Shown piece by piece: positions 9,776-18,043 of a DNA stretch of 64,000 nt. Each line of letters starts with the position of its first letter. The stretch's first letter is position 1. The stretch comes from Methylohalobius crimeensis 10Ki. Its GTDB lineage: Bacteria; Pseudomonadota; Gammaproteobacteria; Methylococcales; Methylothermaceae. The translations under genes and the position numbers were made by a program. The DNA is taken from contig NZ_ATXB01000001.1 in NCBI RefSeq assembly GCF_000421465.1, positions 1,054,001-1,118,000 of the forward strand, given 5' to 3'. Under the pieces are notes generated by a model, which was not told where the DNA came from, did no database searches, and saw nothing but the letters and a program-made list of their open reading frames with translations.

Positions 9776-10464
9776 CCGGCGATCTACAGTCCTTATGCAA
9801 AAAACTCGATCTTGATTTTCAGAATTTCCAGCTGCTCCAGGAAGCGCTTACCCATCGCAGTGCGGGGGCGCGCAATAATGAACGGCTGGAGTTCCTGGGG
9901 GACGCCGTTCTGGGTTTTATTATCGCTCACGAGCTGTTTCATCGCTTTCCCCATGTCCAGGAAGGGGAATTGAGCCGGATGCGGGCAACCCTGGTCAATC
10001 AGACCTCCTTGGCTGCCTTGGCTCGGCAATTGGAACTGGGAAACCATCTCATCCTCGGTCCCGGGGAATTGAAAAGCGGCGGTTTTCGGCGCGATTCCAT
10101 TTTATCGGACGCTTTGGAAGCCGTGATGGGGGCTTTGTTGGAGGATCAAGGAATCGATACTTGCCGGCAATGGGTTTTGAAATTGTTCGAATCCAAGTTG
10201 GAAGCATTAAGTGCCGGCCGATGTCGCAAGGACCCCAAAACCCGCCTCCAGGAATTTTTGCAGTCGCGGGGGCTTTCGCTTCCCCGTTATGAGCAAATCT
10301 CCCAGCGGGGCGCCCCCCACGACCAAATTTTCGAGGTGGCCTGTCATGTCACCCTGTTGCCCGAGCCTGGTTATGGCAAGGACTCTTCCCGCAAACGCGC
10401 CGAACAGCGGGCCGCTGCGGCGGTGTTGGAAAATTTATCCGAACAGTTCGGGAAGGCTTTGTAA
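9772..10464 (+). CDS. rnc: Ribonuclease III
   Basis: A double-strand-specific endoribonuclease for rRNA and mRNA processing. The RNase III signature NERLEFLGDAVLGF (residues 36-49) supplies the acidic metal ligands E40 and D44; the second acidic cluster is in DALEAVMGALLED. A C-terminal double-stranded RNA-binding domain covers about residues 155-225 (KTRLQEFLQSRG, then GKDSSRKRAEQRAAAAVL). Length 230 is typical. The start is GTG within a GTGA overlap with the preceding gene. Confidence 0.96.
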   Translation: MTGDLQSLCKKLDLDFQNFQLLQEALTHRSAGARNNERLEFLGDAVLGFIIAHELFHRFPHVQEGELSRMRATLVNQTSLAALARQLELGNHLILGPGELKSGGFRRDSILSDALEAVMGALLEDQGIDTCRQWVLKLFESKLEALSAGRCRKDPKTRLQEFLQSRGLSLPRYEQISQRGAPHDQIFEVACHVTLLPEPGYGKDSSRKRAEQRAAAAVLENLSEQFGKAL

Positions 10465-10467
10465 TCG

Positions 10468-11349
10468 ATGAATACCGGCTATGTCGCTTTGATCGGTCGC
10501 CCCAATGTGGGCAAATCCACCTTGCTCAATCGCTTGCTGGGGCAAAAACTCAGCATCGTTTCGCGCAAACCCCAAACGACTCGGCATCGAATCTTGGGGA
10601 TTAAAACCACCACCGAAGCCCAAATCCTGTATGTGGATACGCCCGGTATCCACCGGGCCGGTCCCCGGGCCTTGAACCGCTATCTGAACAAGGCCGCCGG
10701 GACGGCTTTGGTAGGCGTGGACGTGGTGGTATGGTTGATCGACGGCAAGGGGTTTCGCGGAGACGATCGCTTGGTATTCGAAAGACTGCGGGAAGTCAAA
10801 GTGCCGGTGATCCTGGCGGTCAACAAGGTGGACTTGGTCAAGGACAAGGAAAGCTTGTTGCCTTTGATCGCCGAAGCCGATCAGCGCTATTCCTTTGCCG
10901 AGATCATCCCCATTTCGGCTTTGGAGGACGTCAATCTGGATCGTTTGGAGCGCGCCATCGTCGCTCGTCTCCCCGAAGGCCCGCCGATCTATTCCGAAGA
11001 TCAATTGAGCGACAAACCGCAACGCTTTTTCACCGCCGAGATCATTCGGGAAAAGCTGCTGTCCTACCTGGGCGATGAGGTGCCTCACCAACTGACCGTG
11101 GAAATCGAGCTGTTCCAGGAAGAGGGAAAACTGGTTCGGATTCACGCGATTGTTTGGGTGGAGCGCGAAGGTCAAAAGCGGATCATCATCGGAAAGAAGG
11201 GCGATTTGCTGAAAAAAGTGGGCCGGAAAGCGCGTTTGGAATTGGAGAATTTCCTTCAAGCCAAGGTCTATCTCAACCTTTGGGTCAAGGTCAAAACGGG
11301 CTGGTCGGACGACGAGCGCGCCTTGCGGCGGATGGGGTATGCCGATTAG
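10468..11349 (+). CDS. era: GTPase Era
   Basis: An essential GTPase that binds the 3' end of 16S rRNA in 30S assembly. Motifs: G1 GRPNVGKST (residues 10-18), G3 DTPG, G4 NKVDLV and a C-terminal KH domain (KLVRIHAIVWVEREGQKRI, then GKKGDLLKKVGRKAR). Length 293 is usual. It starts 3 bases after rnc. The adjacent rnc-era-recO order is conserved from E. coli. Confidence 0.97.
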   Translation: MNTGYVALIGRPNVGKSTLLNRLLGQKLSIVSRKPQTTRHRILGIKTTTEAQILYVDTPGIHRAGPRALNRYLNKAAGTALVGVDVVVWLIDGKGFRGDDRLVFERLREVKVPVILAVNKVDLVKDKESLLPLIAEADQRYSFAEIIPISALEDVNLDRLERAIVARLPEGPPIYSEDQLSDKPQRFFTAEIIREKLLSYLGDEVPHQLTVEIELFQEEGKLVRIHAIVWVEREGQKRIIIGKKGDLLKKVGRKARLELENFLQAKVYLNLWVKVKTGWSDDERALRRMGYAD

Positions 11350-11361
11350 GTAGACGGTCCC

Positions 11362-12084
11362 ATGGGAACGACACAAGGTTCCGGAGGAGACTGGCGCGAG
11401 GGCTTCATCCTGCACCGCCGCCCCTGGCGGGAAACCAGCCTTTGGTTGGAGGTCTTCACGCCCGATCTCGGCAAGGTTGCCTTGCTGGCCAAGGGCGGAC
11501 GACGAAGCAAGCGGGGGGGCAATGGATTGCTGCAGCCTTTTCAACCCTTGCTGATGCGTTGGCGGGAAAAAAGCGATCTGGGTAACTTGATCGCCGCCGA
11601 AGCGCTCGATCACCGCCTTCATTTGGCGGGTCCCGCCTTGTATTGCGGATTTTACCTGAACGAATTGCTGTCTCGCTTGCTCGAGCGCCACGATCCCCAC
11701 CCCGGTTTGTACAGGGAATATTGCCAGTCTCTTTCCGCCCTTTCCCGGGGGGAAGAACTCGAGAATTGTCTGCGCTGTTTCGAAGTACGACTGTTCGCTG
11801 AAATCGGCTACGGTCTGATTCTCGATCATGAGGTAGAATATGGAACCGCAGTCGTTCCAACGGCTTGCTACCGTTACCACCCGGAGCGCGGTCCGATTCG
11901 CGATGACAGGGGTTGGTTGCACGGACAGACACTGTTGGCGCTCTCTCAAGGGCGCCTGGAAACGCCGGTGGCGCAGCGGGAGGCCAAACGCTTGCTGCGG
12001 GGATTGATCGATCATCGTCTCGAAGGGCGGGCGCTGAAAAGCCGCGCCCTGTTTCGTAAACGGATGGGGAAACATGAGCCATAG
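11362..12084 (+). CDS. recO: DNA repair protein RecO
   Basis: RecO helps load RecA onto SSB-coated single-stranded DNA in the RecFOR pathway. The 240-residue protein has the N-terminal OB-fold ([20 protein letters not shown], then [13 protein letters not shown]) and the helical C-terminal domain ([22 protein letters not shown]), both typical. The zinc-finger cysteines of some RecO proteins are absent, as in other gammaproteobacteria. It overlaps the start of pdxJ by 11 bases. Confidence 0.95.
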   Translation: MGTTQGSGGDWREGFILHRRPWRETSLWLEVFTPDLGKVALLAKGGRRSKRGGNGLLQPFQPLLMRWREKSDLGNLIAAEALDHRLHLAGPALYCGFYLNELLSRLLERHDPHPGLYREYCQSLSALSRGEELENCLRCFEVRLFAEIGYGLILDHEVEYGTAVVPTACYRYHPERGPIRDDRGWLHGQTLLALSQGRLETPVAQREAKRLLRGLIDHRLEGRALKSRALFRKRMGKHEP

Positions 12085-12814
12085 ACCGATTTTGTTAGGG
12101 GTCAACATCGACCATATCGCCACCCTCCGGCAAGCTCGGGGAACACCGTTTCCCGAACCCGTCCAGGCTGCTCTCTTGGCTGAGCAAGCCGGTGCGGACG
12201 GAATTACCGCGCATCTGCGCGAAGATCGCCGCCATATCCAGGATCGGGACATCCGTTTGCTGCGGGAATTGATCCACACGCGTCTCAATATGGAAATGGC
12301 GATCACCGAGGAAATGATTTCTCTCGCCTGTGCTATTCTCCCGAATGCGTGTTGTCTGGTACCGGAGAAACGCGCCGAGCTGACCACCGAGGGCGGTCTG
12401 GATGTGGCCGGACAGCTGGATCGCGTGCGCGATGCATGCGAGAGATTGGGGGAAGCCGGCATCGAGGTCTCCTTATTCATCGATCCGGACGCCACCCAGA
12501 TTGAAGCGGCTCAGCAGGCGGGTGCGCCGACGATCGAGTTGCACACCGGCCGTTATGCCGATGCGCGTGGAAGCGAGCAAATGCGGGAGCTCGATCAACT
12601 GCAGGCGGCGGCCGAACGGGGAAGCCGCCTGGGACTGAAGGTCAATGCCGGTCATGGCCTCCACTACCACAATGTGGCGCCTATCGCCCGAATTCCCGAG
12701 CTTACGGAGCTCAACATCGGTCATGCCATCGTCGCTCGCGCGGTGTTCACGGGTTGGGAGGAGGCGGTCCGGGAAATGAAACGACTGATGCGGGATGGCC
12801 GGGTGAGTATTTGA
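12074..12814 (+). CDS. pdxJ: Pyridoxine 5'-phosphate synthase PdxJ
   Basis: PdxJ joins 1-deoxyxylulose 5-phosphate with 3-amino-2-oxopropyl phosphate to make pyridoxine 5'-phosphate, the last ring-forming step of the DXP-dependent vitamin B6 route. Family sequence is clear throughout: [37 protein letters not shown], then [12 protein letters not shown] and [14 protein letters not shown]. Length 246 is normal. In many relatives acpS follows; here a membrane coiled-coil gene does. Confidence 0.97.
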   Translation: MSHRPILLGVNIDHIATLRQARGTPFPEPVQAALLAEQAGADGITAHLREDRRHIQDRDIRLLRELIHTRLNMEMAITEEMISLACAILPNACCLVPEKRAELTTEGGLDVAGQLDRVRDACERLGEAGIEVSLFIDPDATQIEAAQQAGAPTIELHTGRYADARGSEQMRELDQLQAAAERGSRLGLKVNAGHGLHYHNVAPIARIPELTELNIGHAIVARAVFTGWEEAVREMKRLMRDGRVSI

Positions 12815-12884
12815 CCGCCGCCGACGGATTTGTCATATTGATCTGTCCCTTGGGGGTTACAGCGTAAATTCGAGGGGGCGCTGT

Positions 12885-13604
12885 ATGGAGCGAAACAAAA
12901 TGACTCGAAGCACATCGGAACAAAAAACGATTCCTCAAACGGAGGCTGCCGCACAGCCGGACGCGTTATTTCTTGCCCGCCTGGCGGTGGAGGAGCAGCG
13001 CCGTTTCACCCGGCGTTTAGTGGCCGGATTGACCGCCTTTCTTTTATTGTGGTTGGCGGGGCTATTGTATTTCAAGCAACCGTCTTTGACCCGTTGGTGG
13101 GAAGCGCGGACAGCCTCGCCAGCCGAGACTTCGCCTGAAGCACCCGTCGCCGCCGGCAATCCTCAGGTGGACCGGCTCAACCGGGAATTGACCCGTTTGC
13201 AGCAACAGTTGGGCGAGGCCGTCACCCAGACTCTACGCATGAAGTTGGAATCCCTGGAGGATCGCATCCGCTTGGGGCGTGCCGGCCTTCAGGATTTGGA
13301 GTTGATCGAATCCATTAAAAAAGACATTCGCTTGCTGGCGCGTGATCTCGACGAGCCGGCTTCGGCGGCTTTCAACCAAAGTTCGACGATGGCGGTTCCG
13401 GGCGCGGCTCAGGCGGAAACGGCGGATCTTCTGAAACGGTTCGGCCGGCTGGAAACTTTGTTCTACTTTACCTTGGGATCATTTGCCTTGGTGACGATCG
13501 CTGCCGGGGGATACTGGTTTCGCTACGGCATCCGGTTGAAACGCTTGGATGCCGATTTATCCCAACTACGCGGCCAGCTTCAACACCCGCGTCATTCGGC
13601 CTGA
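12885..13604 (+). CDS. Uncharacterised two-TM coiled-coil membrane protein
   Basis: I do not recognise this 239-residue protein. It has a polar N-terminus, a transmembrane segment at about 44-63 (LVAGLTAFLLLWLAGLLYF), a central heptad-like region (about 92-155, DRLNRELTRLQQQLGEAV), a second transmembrane segment at 191-212 and a short basic tail. That topology puts the coiled coil outside the cytoplasm if both ends are inside. AGGGGG lies 6 bases before the ATG at 12885. The 3' end overlaps the convergent diguanylate cyclase gene by 13 bases. It could be an envelope or signalling scaffold, but nothing in the sequence proves this. Confidence 0.6.
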   Translation: MERNKMTRSTSEQKTIPQTEAAAQPDALFLARLAVEEQRRFTRRLVAGLTAFLLLWLAGLLYFKQPSLTRWWEARTASPAETSPEAPVAAGNPQVDRLNRELTRLQQQLGEAVTQTLRMKLESLEDRIRLGRAGLQDLELIESIKKDIRLLARDLDEPASAAFNQSSTMAVPGAAQAETADLLKRFGRLETLFYFTLGSFALVTIAAGGYWFRYGIRLKRLDADLSQLRGQLQHPRHSA

Positions 13605-14773
13605 TCGGCGCATTCGATTCGATTCCGCCCCCCTTCCTTGGCACGATAGAGGGCTTGGTCGGCCCGTTCGATGAAGCAGGAAGCGGTTTCATCGGGTCGA
13701 TAGCGCGCAACCCCCGCCGAGAAGGTAGGTAAATAAATCGAAGTCGCCCCTAGGGAGATGGCGTGGTCGGCCGAACGCTGATAGATTTTTCCCAGGGCTT
13801 TGACCGCGCCGTCCATATCGGTGTTGGGTAAGAGGACGATAAATTCTTCGCCGCCAAAGCGGGCGACATGATCGTGGCGTCGAAAGACCGACAAGGCGTG
13901 TTGCGCATATGCCTTTAGAACTTCGTCGCCTACCTGATGGCCGTACCGATCGTTGATTTGCTTGAAGTGATCGAGGTCGATGATCGCCAAGGTCAAGGGC
14001 TCTGGGTGGCGCTGGACGCGCACGACTTCCTCCTCCATCCGCCGCAAAAACGCGCGTCGATTGGGAAGGCCGGTCAACTCGTCGGTCAAACTGAGGGCGC
14101 GGGCCTGCTGAAGTTCTTCCTGGAGACGCTTGTTTCTGGCTTGGGTGCCGGCCAGTTGCTGCTGGATCTGCTCCAGGTGGAGGGCCAATTGATGCTGTCC
14201 ATGCAACAGATGCTGGGCTTGATCCTTCAGATCCTGCTGGACGGCGTCCAATTGAACGCCCTGGCCGAGATGTTCGATAATCTGGAGAATTTTCTCCACC
14301 GCCTGCGAAAAATGATCGTTGTTTTTTTGGATGGATTGGATCTTATCGGTCACCTCGCTCTGCCCGGCAGGAGCGGGATGGGGGCGGGATGTCGCGTAAG
14401 TCCCGGTGGGCGGATCCCCGATAATTTGATCGGATGGCGGCGCGAGGGTGGGCAGCGGGCCGAGCGCGCGCAATTCATCCAAGCCGCGGTGTAAGGTTTC
14501 CAAATCCCTCAGGGAAGGGGAATAGGTCAGTAGTTTGTCCAAAAAAGCCAAGCGCTTCTGTACCGGCTCGTGCTGCAGCGCGGGAAGCAGGGACAATTGC
14601 TGCAGCAGGGTCCGAATGATATTGAGATAGTGGCGTTGATAGGACTGCTGCAGCTCGTCCAGTGTGCTTAGGCTGATTTGCAAATGCTCGATGAACAGGT
14701 GCTCCACGTCGTAATCGTCGAGTACCTCCAATTTCTGAAGCAGCTTTTTGATATCGCATGACAGGGTGTTCAT
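13592..14773 (-). CDS. Diguanylate cyclase (GGDEF domain)
   Basis: A 393-residue protein with a C-terminal GGDEF domain whose active-site loop is GGEEF (residues 307-311), a catalytically competent version that would make cyclic di-GMP from two GTP. The inhibitory I-site RxxD is present (R298 to D301), so product feedback is expected. The N-terminal about 210 residues are helical and rich in Gln and Leu, with a coiled-coil stretch (HQLALHLEQIQQQLAGTQAR) that may aid dimerisation; no PAS, GAF or transmembrane segment is evident. The GTP-binding and metal motifs SLTDELTGLPNRRAF and IIDLDHFKQINDRYGH are intact. It is monocistronic and convergent with the preceding membrane protein gene. Confidence 0.92.
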   Translation of the reverse strand: MNTLSCDIKKLLQKLEVLDDYDVEHLFIEHLQISLSTLDELQQSYQRHYLNIIRTLLQQLSLLPALQHEPVQKRLAFLDKLLTYSPSLRDLETLHRGLDELRALGPLPTLAPPSDQIIGDPPTGTYATSRPHPAPAGQSEVTDKIQSIQKNNDHFSQAVEKILQIIEHLGQGVQLDAVQQDLKDQAQHLLHGQHQLALHLEQIQQQLAGTQARNKRLQEELQQARALSLTDELTGLPNRRAFLRRMEEEVVRVQRHPEPLTLAIIDLDHFKQINDRYGHQVGDEVLKAYAQHALSVFRRHDHVARFGGEEFIVLLPNTDMDGAVKALGKIYQRSADHAISLGATSIYLPTFSAGVARYRPDETASCFIERADQALYRAKEGGRNRIECADQAE

Positions 14774-14860
14774 GAAATGGTTTCGAGCAGCCTGGATTGA
14801 TATTCTTCAACGCTATAGATTCTATCTTATTCTGGGTCGCTGGGAACTGAAAGGAATGCA

Positions 14861-15820
14861 ATGATGCTATCCGTGGCGCCGATGTTGGATTGGACCGACC
14901 GGCATTTCCGATTTTTTTTGCGTCTGATCAGTCGCCGGATCTTGTTGTATTCGGAAATGATAGTCGCTGGTGCGGTGTTATATGGCGATCGAGATCGCAT
15001 TTTGGGTTTCGACGTTCGGGAAAAGCCATTGATTCTGCAGTTGGGGGGGAGCGACCCGGCGCAGTTGGGACGATGTGCGGAGATCGCCGAGGCATACGGT
15101 TACGATGGGGTCAATCTTAATGTGGGTTGTCCCAGCGATCGGGTGCGGGCCGGCCGTTTCGGCGCCTGCTTGATGAAATCTCCGCAATTGGTCGCCGAAT
15201 GCGTCGCCGCCATGCGGGCCTATACTTCCTTGCCGGTGAGCGTCAAGTGCCGCATCGGAGTCGATGATTTGGATACCTACGAATACCTCAGCGGTTTCGT
15301 GGCTACTGTGGCGGAAGCCGGTTGTCGCACCTTTATCGTCCATGCACGCAAAGCCTGGCTGAAGGGGCTTTCTCCCAAGGAGAATCGAACCGTTCCACCG
15401 CTGCGATATGCGGATGTTTATCGCCTTAAACGAGATTTTCCTGATTTGACCATCGTTCTCAACGGCGGCATTGCCGACCTGGATCAGGCGCGGCGTCAGA
15501 TCGAGCAGGTGGATGGGGCGATGCTGGGGCGCGCGGTATACCATAATCCCTATCTATTGGCGCAAGCCGACGCGAGGTTTTACGGAGACGATCATCCCGT
15601 CCCCGATCGCGAACAGGTATTGAGCGCTTTTTTGCCTTATGCGGCCGCACAGCTGGATCAAGGCATCCGTTTGCATACCCTGACCCGTCATTTGCAGGGC
15701 CTCTATCACGGCCAGCCCGGGGCGCGTAACTGGCGGCGCCATCTAAGCGGTGCGTGTCGACCAGGTGCCGGTCTCGAGGTATTGGAGGCATGGCTGGAGA
15801 AAAGGCGGTCGGCGGCGTGA
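14861..15820 (+). CDS. dusA: tRNA-dihydrouridine(20/20a) synthase DusA
   Basis: An FMN-dependent enzyme that reduces uridine 20/20a in the tRNA D-loop. The 319-residue sequence follows DusA closely: SVAPMLDWTDRHFRFFLR at the start, the catalytic-cysteine segment NLNVGCPSDRVRAGRFGACLM, VKCRIGVDD, the segment FIVHARKAWLKGLSPKEN, and NGGI followed by DGAMLGRAVYHNPY. DusA-specific features (KAWLKGLSPKENR) separate it from DusB and DusC. The ATG has AAGGAA upstream. It appears monocistronic. Confidence 0.94.
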   Translation: MMLSVAPMLDWTDRHFRFFLRLISRRILLYSEMIVAGAVLYGDRDRILGFDVREKPLILQLGGSDPAQLGRCAEIAEAYGYDGVNLNVGCPSDRVRAGRFGACLMKSPQLVAECVAAMRAYTSLPVSVKCRIGVDDLDTYEYLSGFVATVAEAGCRTFIVHARKAWLKGLSPKENRTVPPLRYADVYRLKRDFPDLTIVLNGGIADLDQARRQIEQVDGAMLGRAVYHNPYLLAQADARFYGDDHPVPDREQVLSAFLPYAAAQLDQGIRLHTLTRHLQGLYHGQPGARNWRRHLSGACRPGAGLEVLEAWLEKRRSAA

Positions 15821-15976
15821 TGAGCTACCGAGCGAGGCGAGAGATCCGGCAAACCGCGCATTTTTGCGTTCCCCCGAGTCTGGTAATATTAGAAAAGGTG
15901 GAAACGGTTACTGACGGGGATTCGGGCGAGATGTGCCCGGGTCGTGTGGACCGAAAAATCGAGAGGAGAACGTGGA

Positions 15977-16255
15977 ATGACGAAAGCGACTGTGTCAGTC
16001 ACTGGAATGAAGTGCGATGCGTGTGAAAATCTAATCCACGACGCGCTCATGGAGCGAGAGGGCGTGGTCGAGGTTAAGGCGGATCATCAAGCCAAGTCCG
16101 TCGCAATCGATTACGACGAAAATAAGGCCGATCTGGATGCTCTCAAGCAGACCATCGTGAGCCAAGGATTCAAGGTGGTCGGTTTCGGCGAAGAAAGCCT
16201 GTTCGACAAGATCAAAGCCTATTTGGACAATCTGTTCAAATTCTTCAAAAGTTAG
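15977..16255 (+). CDS. Small HMA-domain metallochaperone with amphipathic tail
   Basis: A 92-residue heavy-metal-associated (HMA) domain protein. The metal site is GMKCDAC (C13, C16) at the first loop, as in CopZ and Atx1, so a Cu(I) chaperone role is likely. The HMA fold ends near residue 70; the last 20 residues (ESLFDKIKAYLDNLFKFFKS) form a predicted amphipathic, aromatic-rich helix that ordinary CopZ lacks. GAGGAGA precedes the ATG at 15977. It is the first gene of a run of three HMA-containing genes ending in a copper ATPase, which supports copper delivery. The metal itself is inferred. Confidence 0.82.
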   Translation: MTKATVSVTGMKCDACENLIHDALMEREGVVEVKADHQAKSVAIDYDENKADLDALKQTIVSQGFKVVGFGEESLFDKIKAYLDNLFKFFKS

Positions 16256-16286
16256 TGCCCGGCACTGACGATTCAGCTCCCGTGGG

Positions 16287-16319
16287 CCGCCGGATGCGAC
16301 AATATGCCGCATCCGGCGG
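16287..16319 (+). terminator. Hairpin after the small HMA gene
   Basis: A perfect 12-base inverted repeat (16287-16298 and 16308-16319) with a 9-base loop lies 31 bases after the HMA stop codon. The stem is very GC-rich and is followed only by TTT, so it may be a weak terminator or an mRNA 3' stabiliser between the HMA gene and the SafE fusion gene. Confidence 0.5.
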
Positions 16320-16416
16320 TTTGCTGCCGGCTAATATAATTAGAATTTCAGGTTGCAGGGAGTATCTAGGCGCAGAATGCGTCTAATAATAATTCTTTGG
16401 AAGAATCTAGTTTTTC

Positions 16417-17880
16417 ATGCTTATGCGTCATGTGACATTCCGGGCCGAGGGAATGCATTGCACCAGTTGCGAGAAAGTCATCGAACTGGCCCTGAGCAAG
16501 CTTCCCGGCGTCGCGAAGGTCCGCTCCAATTTCGCTTCCCAGGTCGTTCGCGTGGCTTTCGATCCCGGTCGGATTTCCCTGGCGGAAATTCTCGATGTGG
16601 TGGAACGCAAGGGATACCGCGGTGTCCTGATCGACCGTTCCGCCCGGCGCAAGGATTTGTTTAACCGGGCCCTGGGCGTCATCTTGGGAGTTGCCGGGAT
16701 CCTGCTGATCCTCTACGGCGGTTCCCGTTTCGTCGACCATTTTCAACTGCCCGATCTGAATGTCCAGCTGGGGTACTGGGCGGTTCTGGTGGTGGGGTTG
16801 CTCACCGGCTTTCATTGCGTGGGGATGTGCGGCGGATTCGTATTGAGTTATACCGCCAAGGGTGCCCAGGAAGGCCAAAAAACCTATTGGCTTCATACCC
16901 AATATGCGGTGGGCAAGCTGCTGTCGTATACGGTATTGGGCGCCGGTTTCGGGATGCTGGGGGCACTCATCAGCTTTACCCCCACGCTGCGCGGCATCGC
17001 CGCGATTCTCGCCGGGGCGTTTTTGATTTTGTACGGTTTCAATATGCTGCATGTGTTTTCGGCGGTTCGCGTCGGATTTACCATGCCGCGTTTTCTGTCG
17101 CGTTTTGTGCGCAAGGAAACTCACCGCACCACCCAACCGTTCGTCATCGGCCTGCTGAACGGCTTGATGATCGCCTGCGGCCCCTTGCAGGCGATGTACG
17201 TTATGGCGGCGGGCACCGGCAGCGCCCTGGAGGGAGCCAAGCTACTGTTTATATTCGGCTTGGGCACCTTGCCCTTGATGTTCGGCTTCGGCTTTCTGGC
17301 GAGCATCATTTCCCATCGGATGACCCATAAAATCCTCAATGCTTCCGGAATCCTGGTAATCAGCCTGGGGTTGATCATGCTCAACCGGGGGTTGGCGATG
17401 ACCGGTTCCGGTTACGATTTCCATACGTTGCTGCAACGAAGCAAGGATTCCGCTCCGCAGCTCTTCGATTCCGTTTCCCGAGAGGGCAAGCCGGATAAGG
17501 ATGTTTCCGAGCAGGTGATCCACATGCAGGCCTTGGCCCGGGGCTACGAGCCCAATCGCTTTGTCCTTCGGCGCGGCGTGCCGGTGAAATGGGTGATCGA
17601 AGGCAAGGAATTGACCGGTTGCAACCGGGTGATCCTGGTTCCCAAGCTGAATCTGGAAATTGAACTCAAGCCGGGGACCCAGACAGTCGAATTCACTCCC
17701 CGGGAGATCGGACGGATATCCTGGAGTTGCTGGATGGGGATGCTGCACGGCGAGTTTCAAGTATTCGATGGCGCGGAATCGACCGCTGAATCTCAAACCC
17801 GTCCCTGGATACGGCGCGGCCGGGTGCGCAGTTCGGCGGCATCCTTGCAGCGTTGCGAACAGTGTCTGCAGGAAGAATAG
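16417..17880 (+). CDS. HMA-SafE/TauE membrane-cupredoxin fusion, probable copper handling
   Basis: A 487-residue three-part protein. Residues 1-75 form an HMA domain with GMHCTSC (C15, C18). Residues about 85-335 form a polytopic DsbD/SafE-like membrane domain with conserved FHCVGMCGG (H133, C134, M137, C138) and a second half with IACGPLQAMY. Residues about 365-455 form a cupredoxin-like domain of the EfeO/cupredoxin_1 type, with LTGCNRVIL and the ligand segment WSCWMGMLHG (C438, M440, M442, H444). A short tail ends with CEQC. Family knowledge links such proteins to copper or heavy-metal export and cytochrome oxidase maturation; the substrate here is inferred as copper because CopA follows. 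ATG at 16417; an ATG two codons in is an alternative start. Confidence 0.82.
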   Translation: MLMRHVTFRAEGMHCTSCEKVIELALSKLPGVAKVRSNFASQVVRVAFDPGRISLAEILDVVERKGYRGVLIDRSARRKDLFNRALGVILGVAGILLILYGGSRFVDHFQLPDLNVQLGYWAVLVVGLLTGFHCVGMCGGFVLSYTAKGAQEGQKTYWLHTQYAVGKLLSYTVLGAGFGMLGALISFTPTLRGIAAILAGAFLILYGFNMLHVFSAVRVGFTMPRFLSRFVRKETHRTTQPFVIGLLNGLMIACGPLQAMYVMAAGTGSALEGAKLLFIFGLGTLPLMFGFGFLASIISHRMTHKILNASGILVISLGLIMLNRGLAMTGSGYDFHTLLQRSKDSAPQLFDSVSREGKPDKDVSEQVIHMQALARGYEPNRFVLRRGVPVKWVIEGKELTGCNRVILVPKLNLEIELKPGTQTVEFTPREIGRISWSCWMGMLHGEFQVFDGAESTAESQTRPWIRRGRVRSSAASLQRCEQCLQEE

Positions 17881-18043
17881 GCAGTGATCGGAAGTGAGTT
17901 CAGCCAAGCTCGCAGCGCCCTTTCCCGGAAGCCGGACGGGGAGAGGGTGGAATCAATTATTCTGGTTTGGAGTTTGATTTGCTCCGGGGTTTGCGTGAGA
18001 ATTGAGCAATTACAATCAACGGTTTGATGAAGAGGATACCGAT

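Noticed and set aside
10435-12495. A 686-residue minus-strand frame over era, recO and pdxJ.
   Set aside because: Antisense shadow of three clear conserved genes.
16287-16319. Resemblance of the hairpin to an E. coli REP element (GCCGGATGCG).
   Set aside because: Single copy in the window and a perfect, short hairpin; similarity is likely chance, so it is listed only as a possible terminator.
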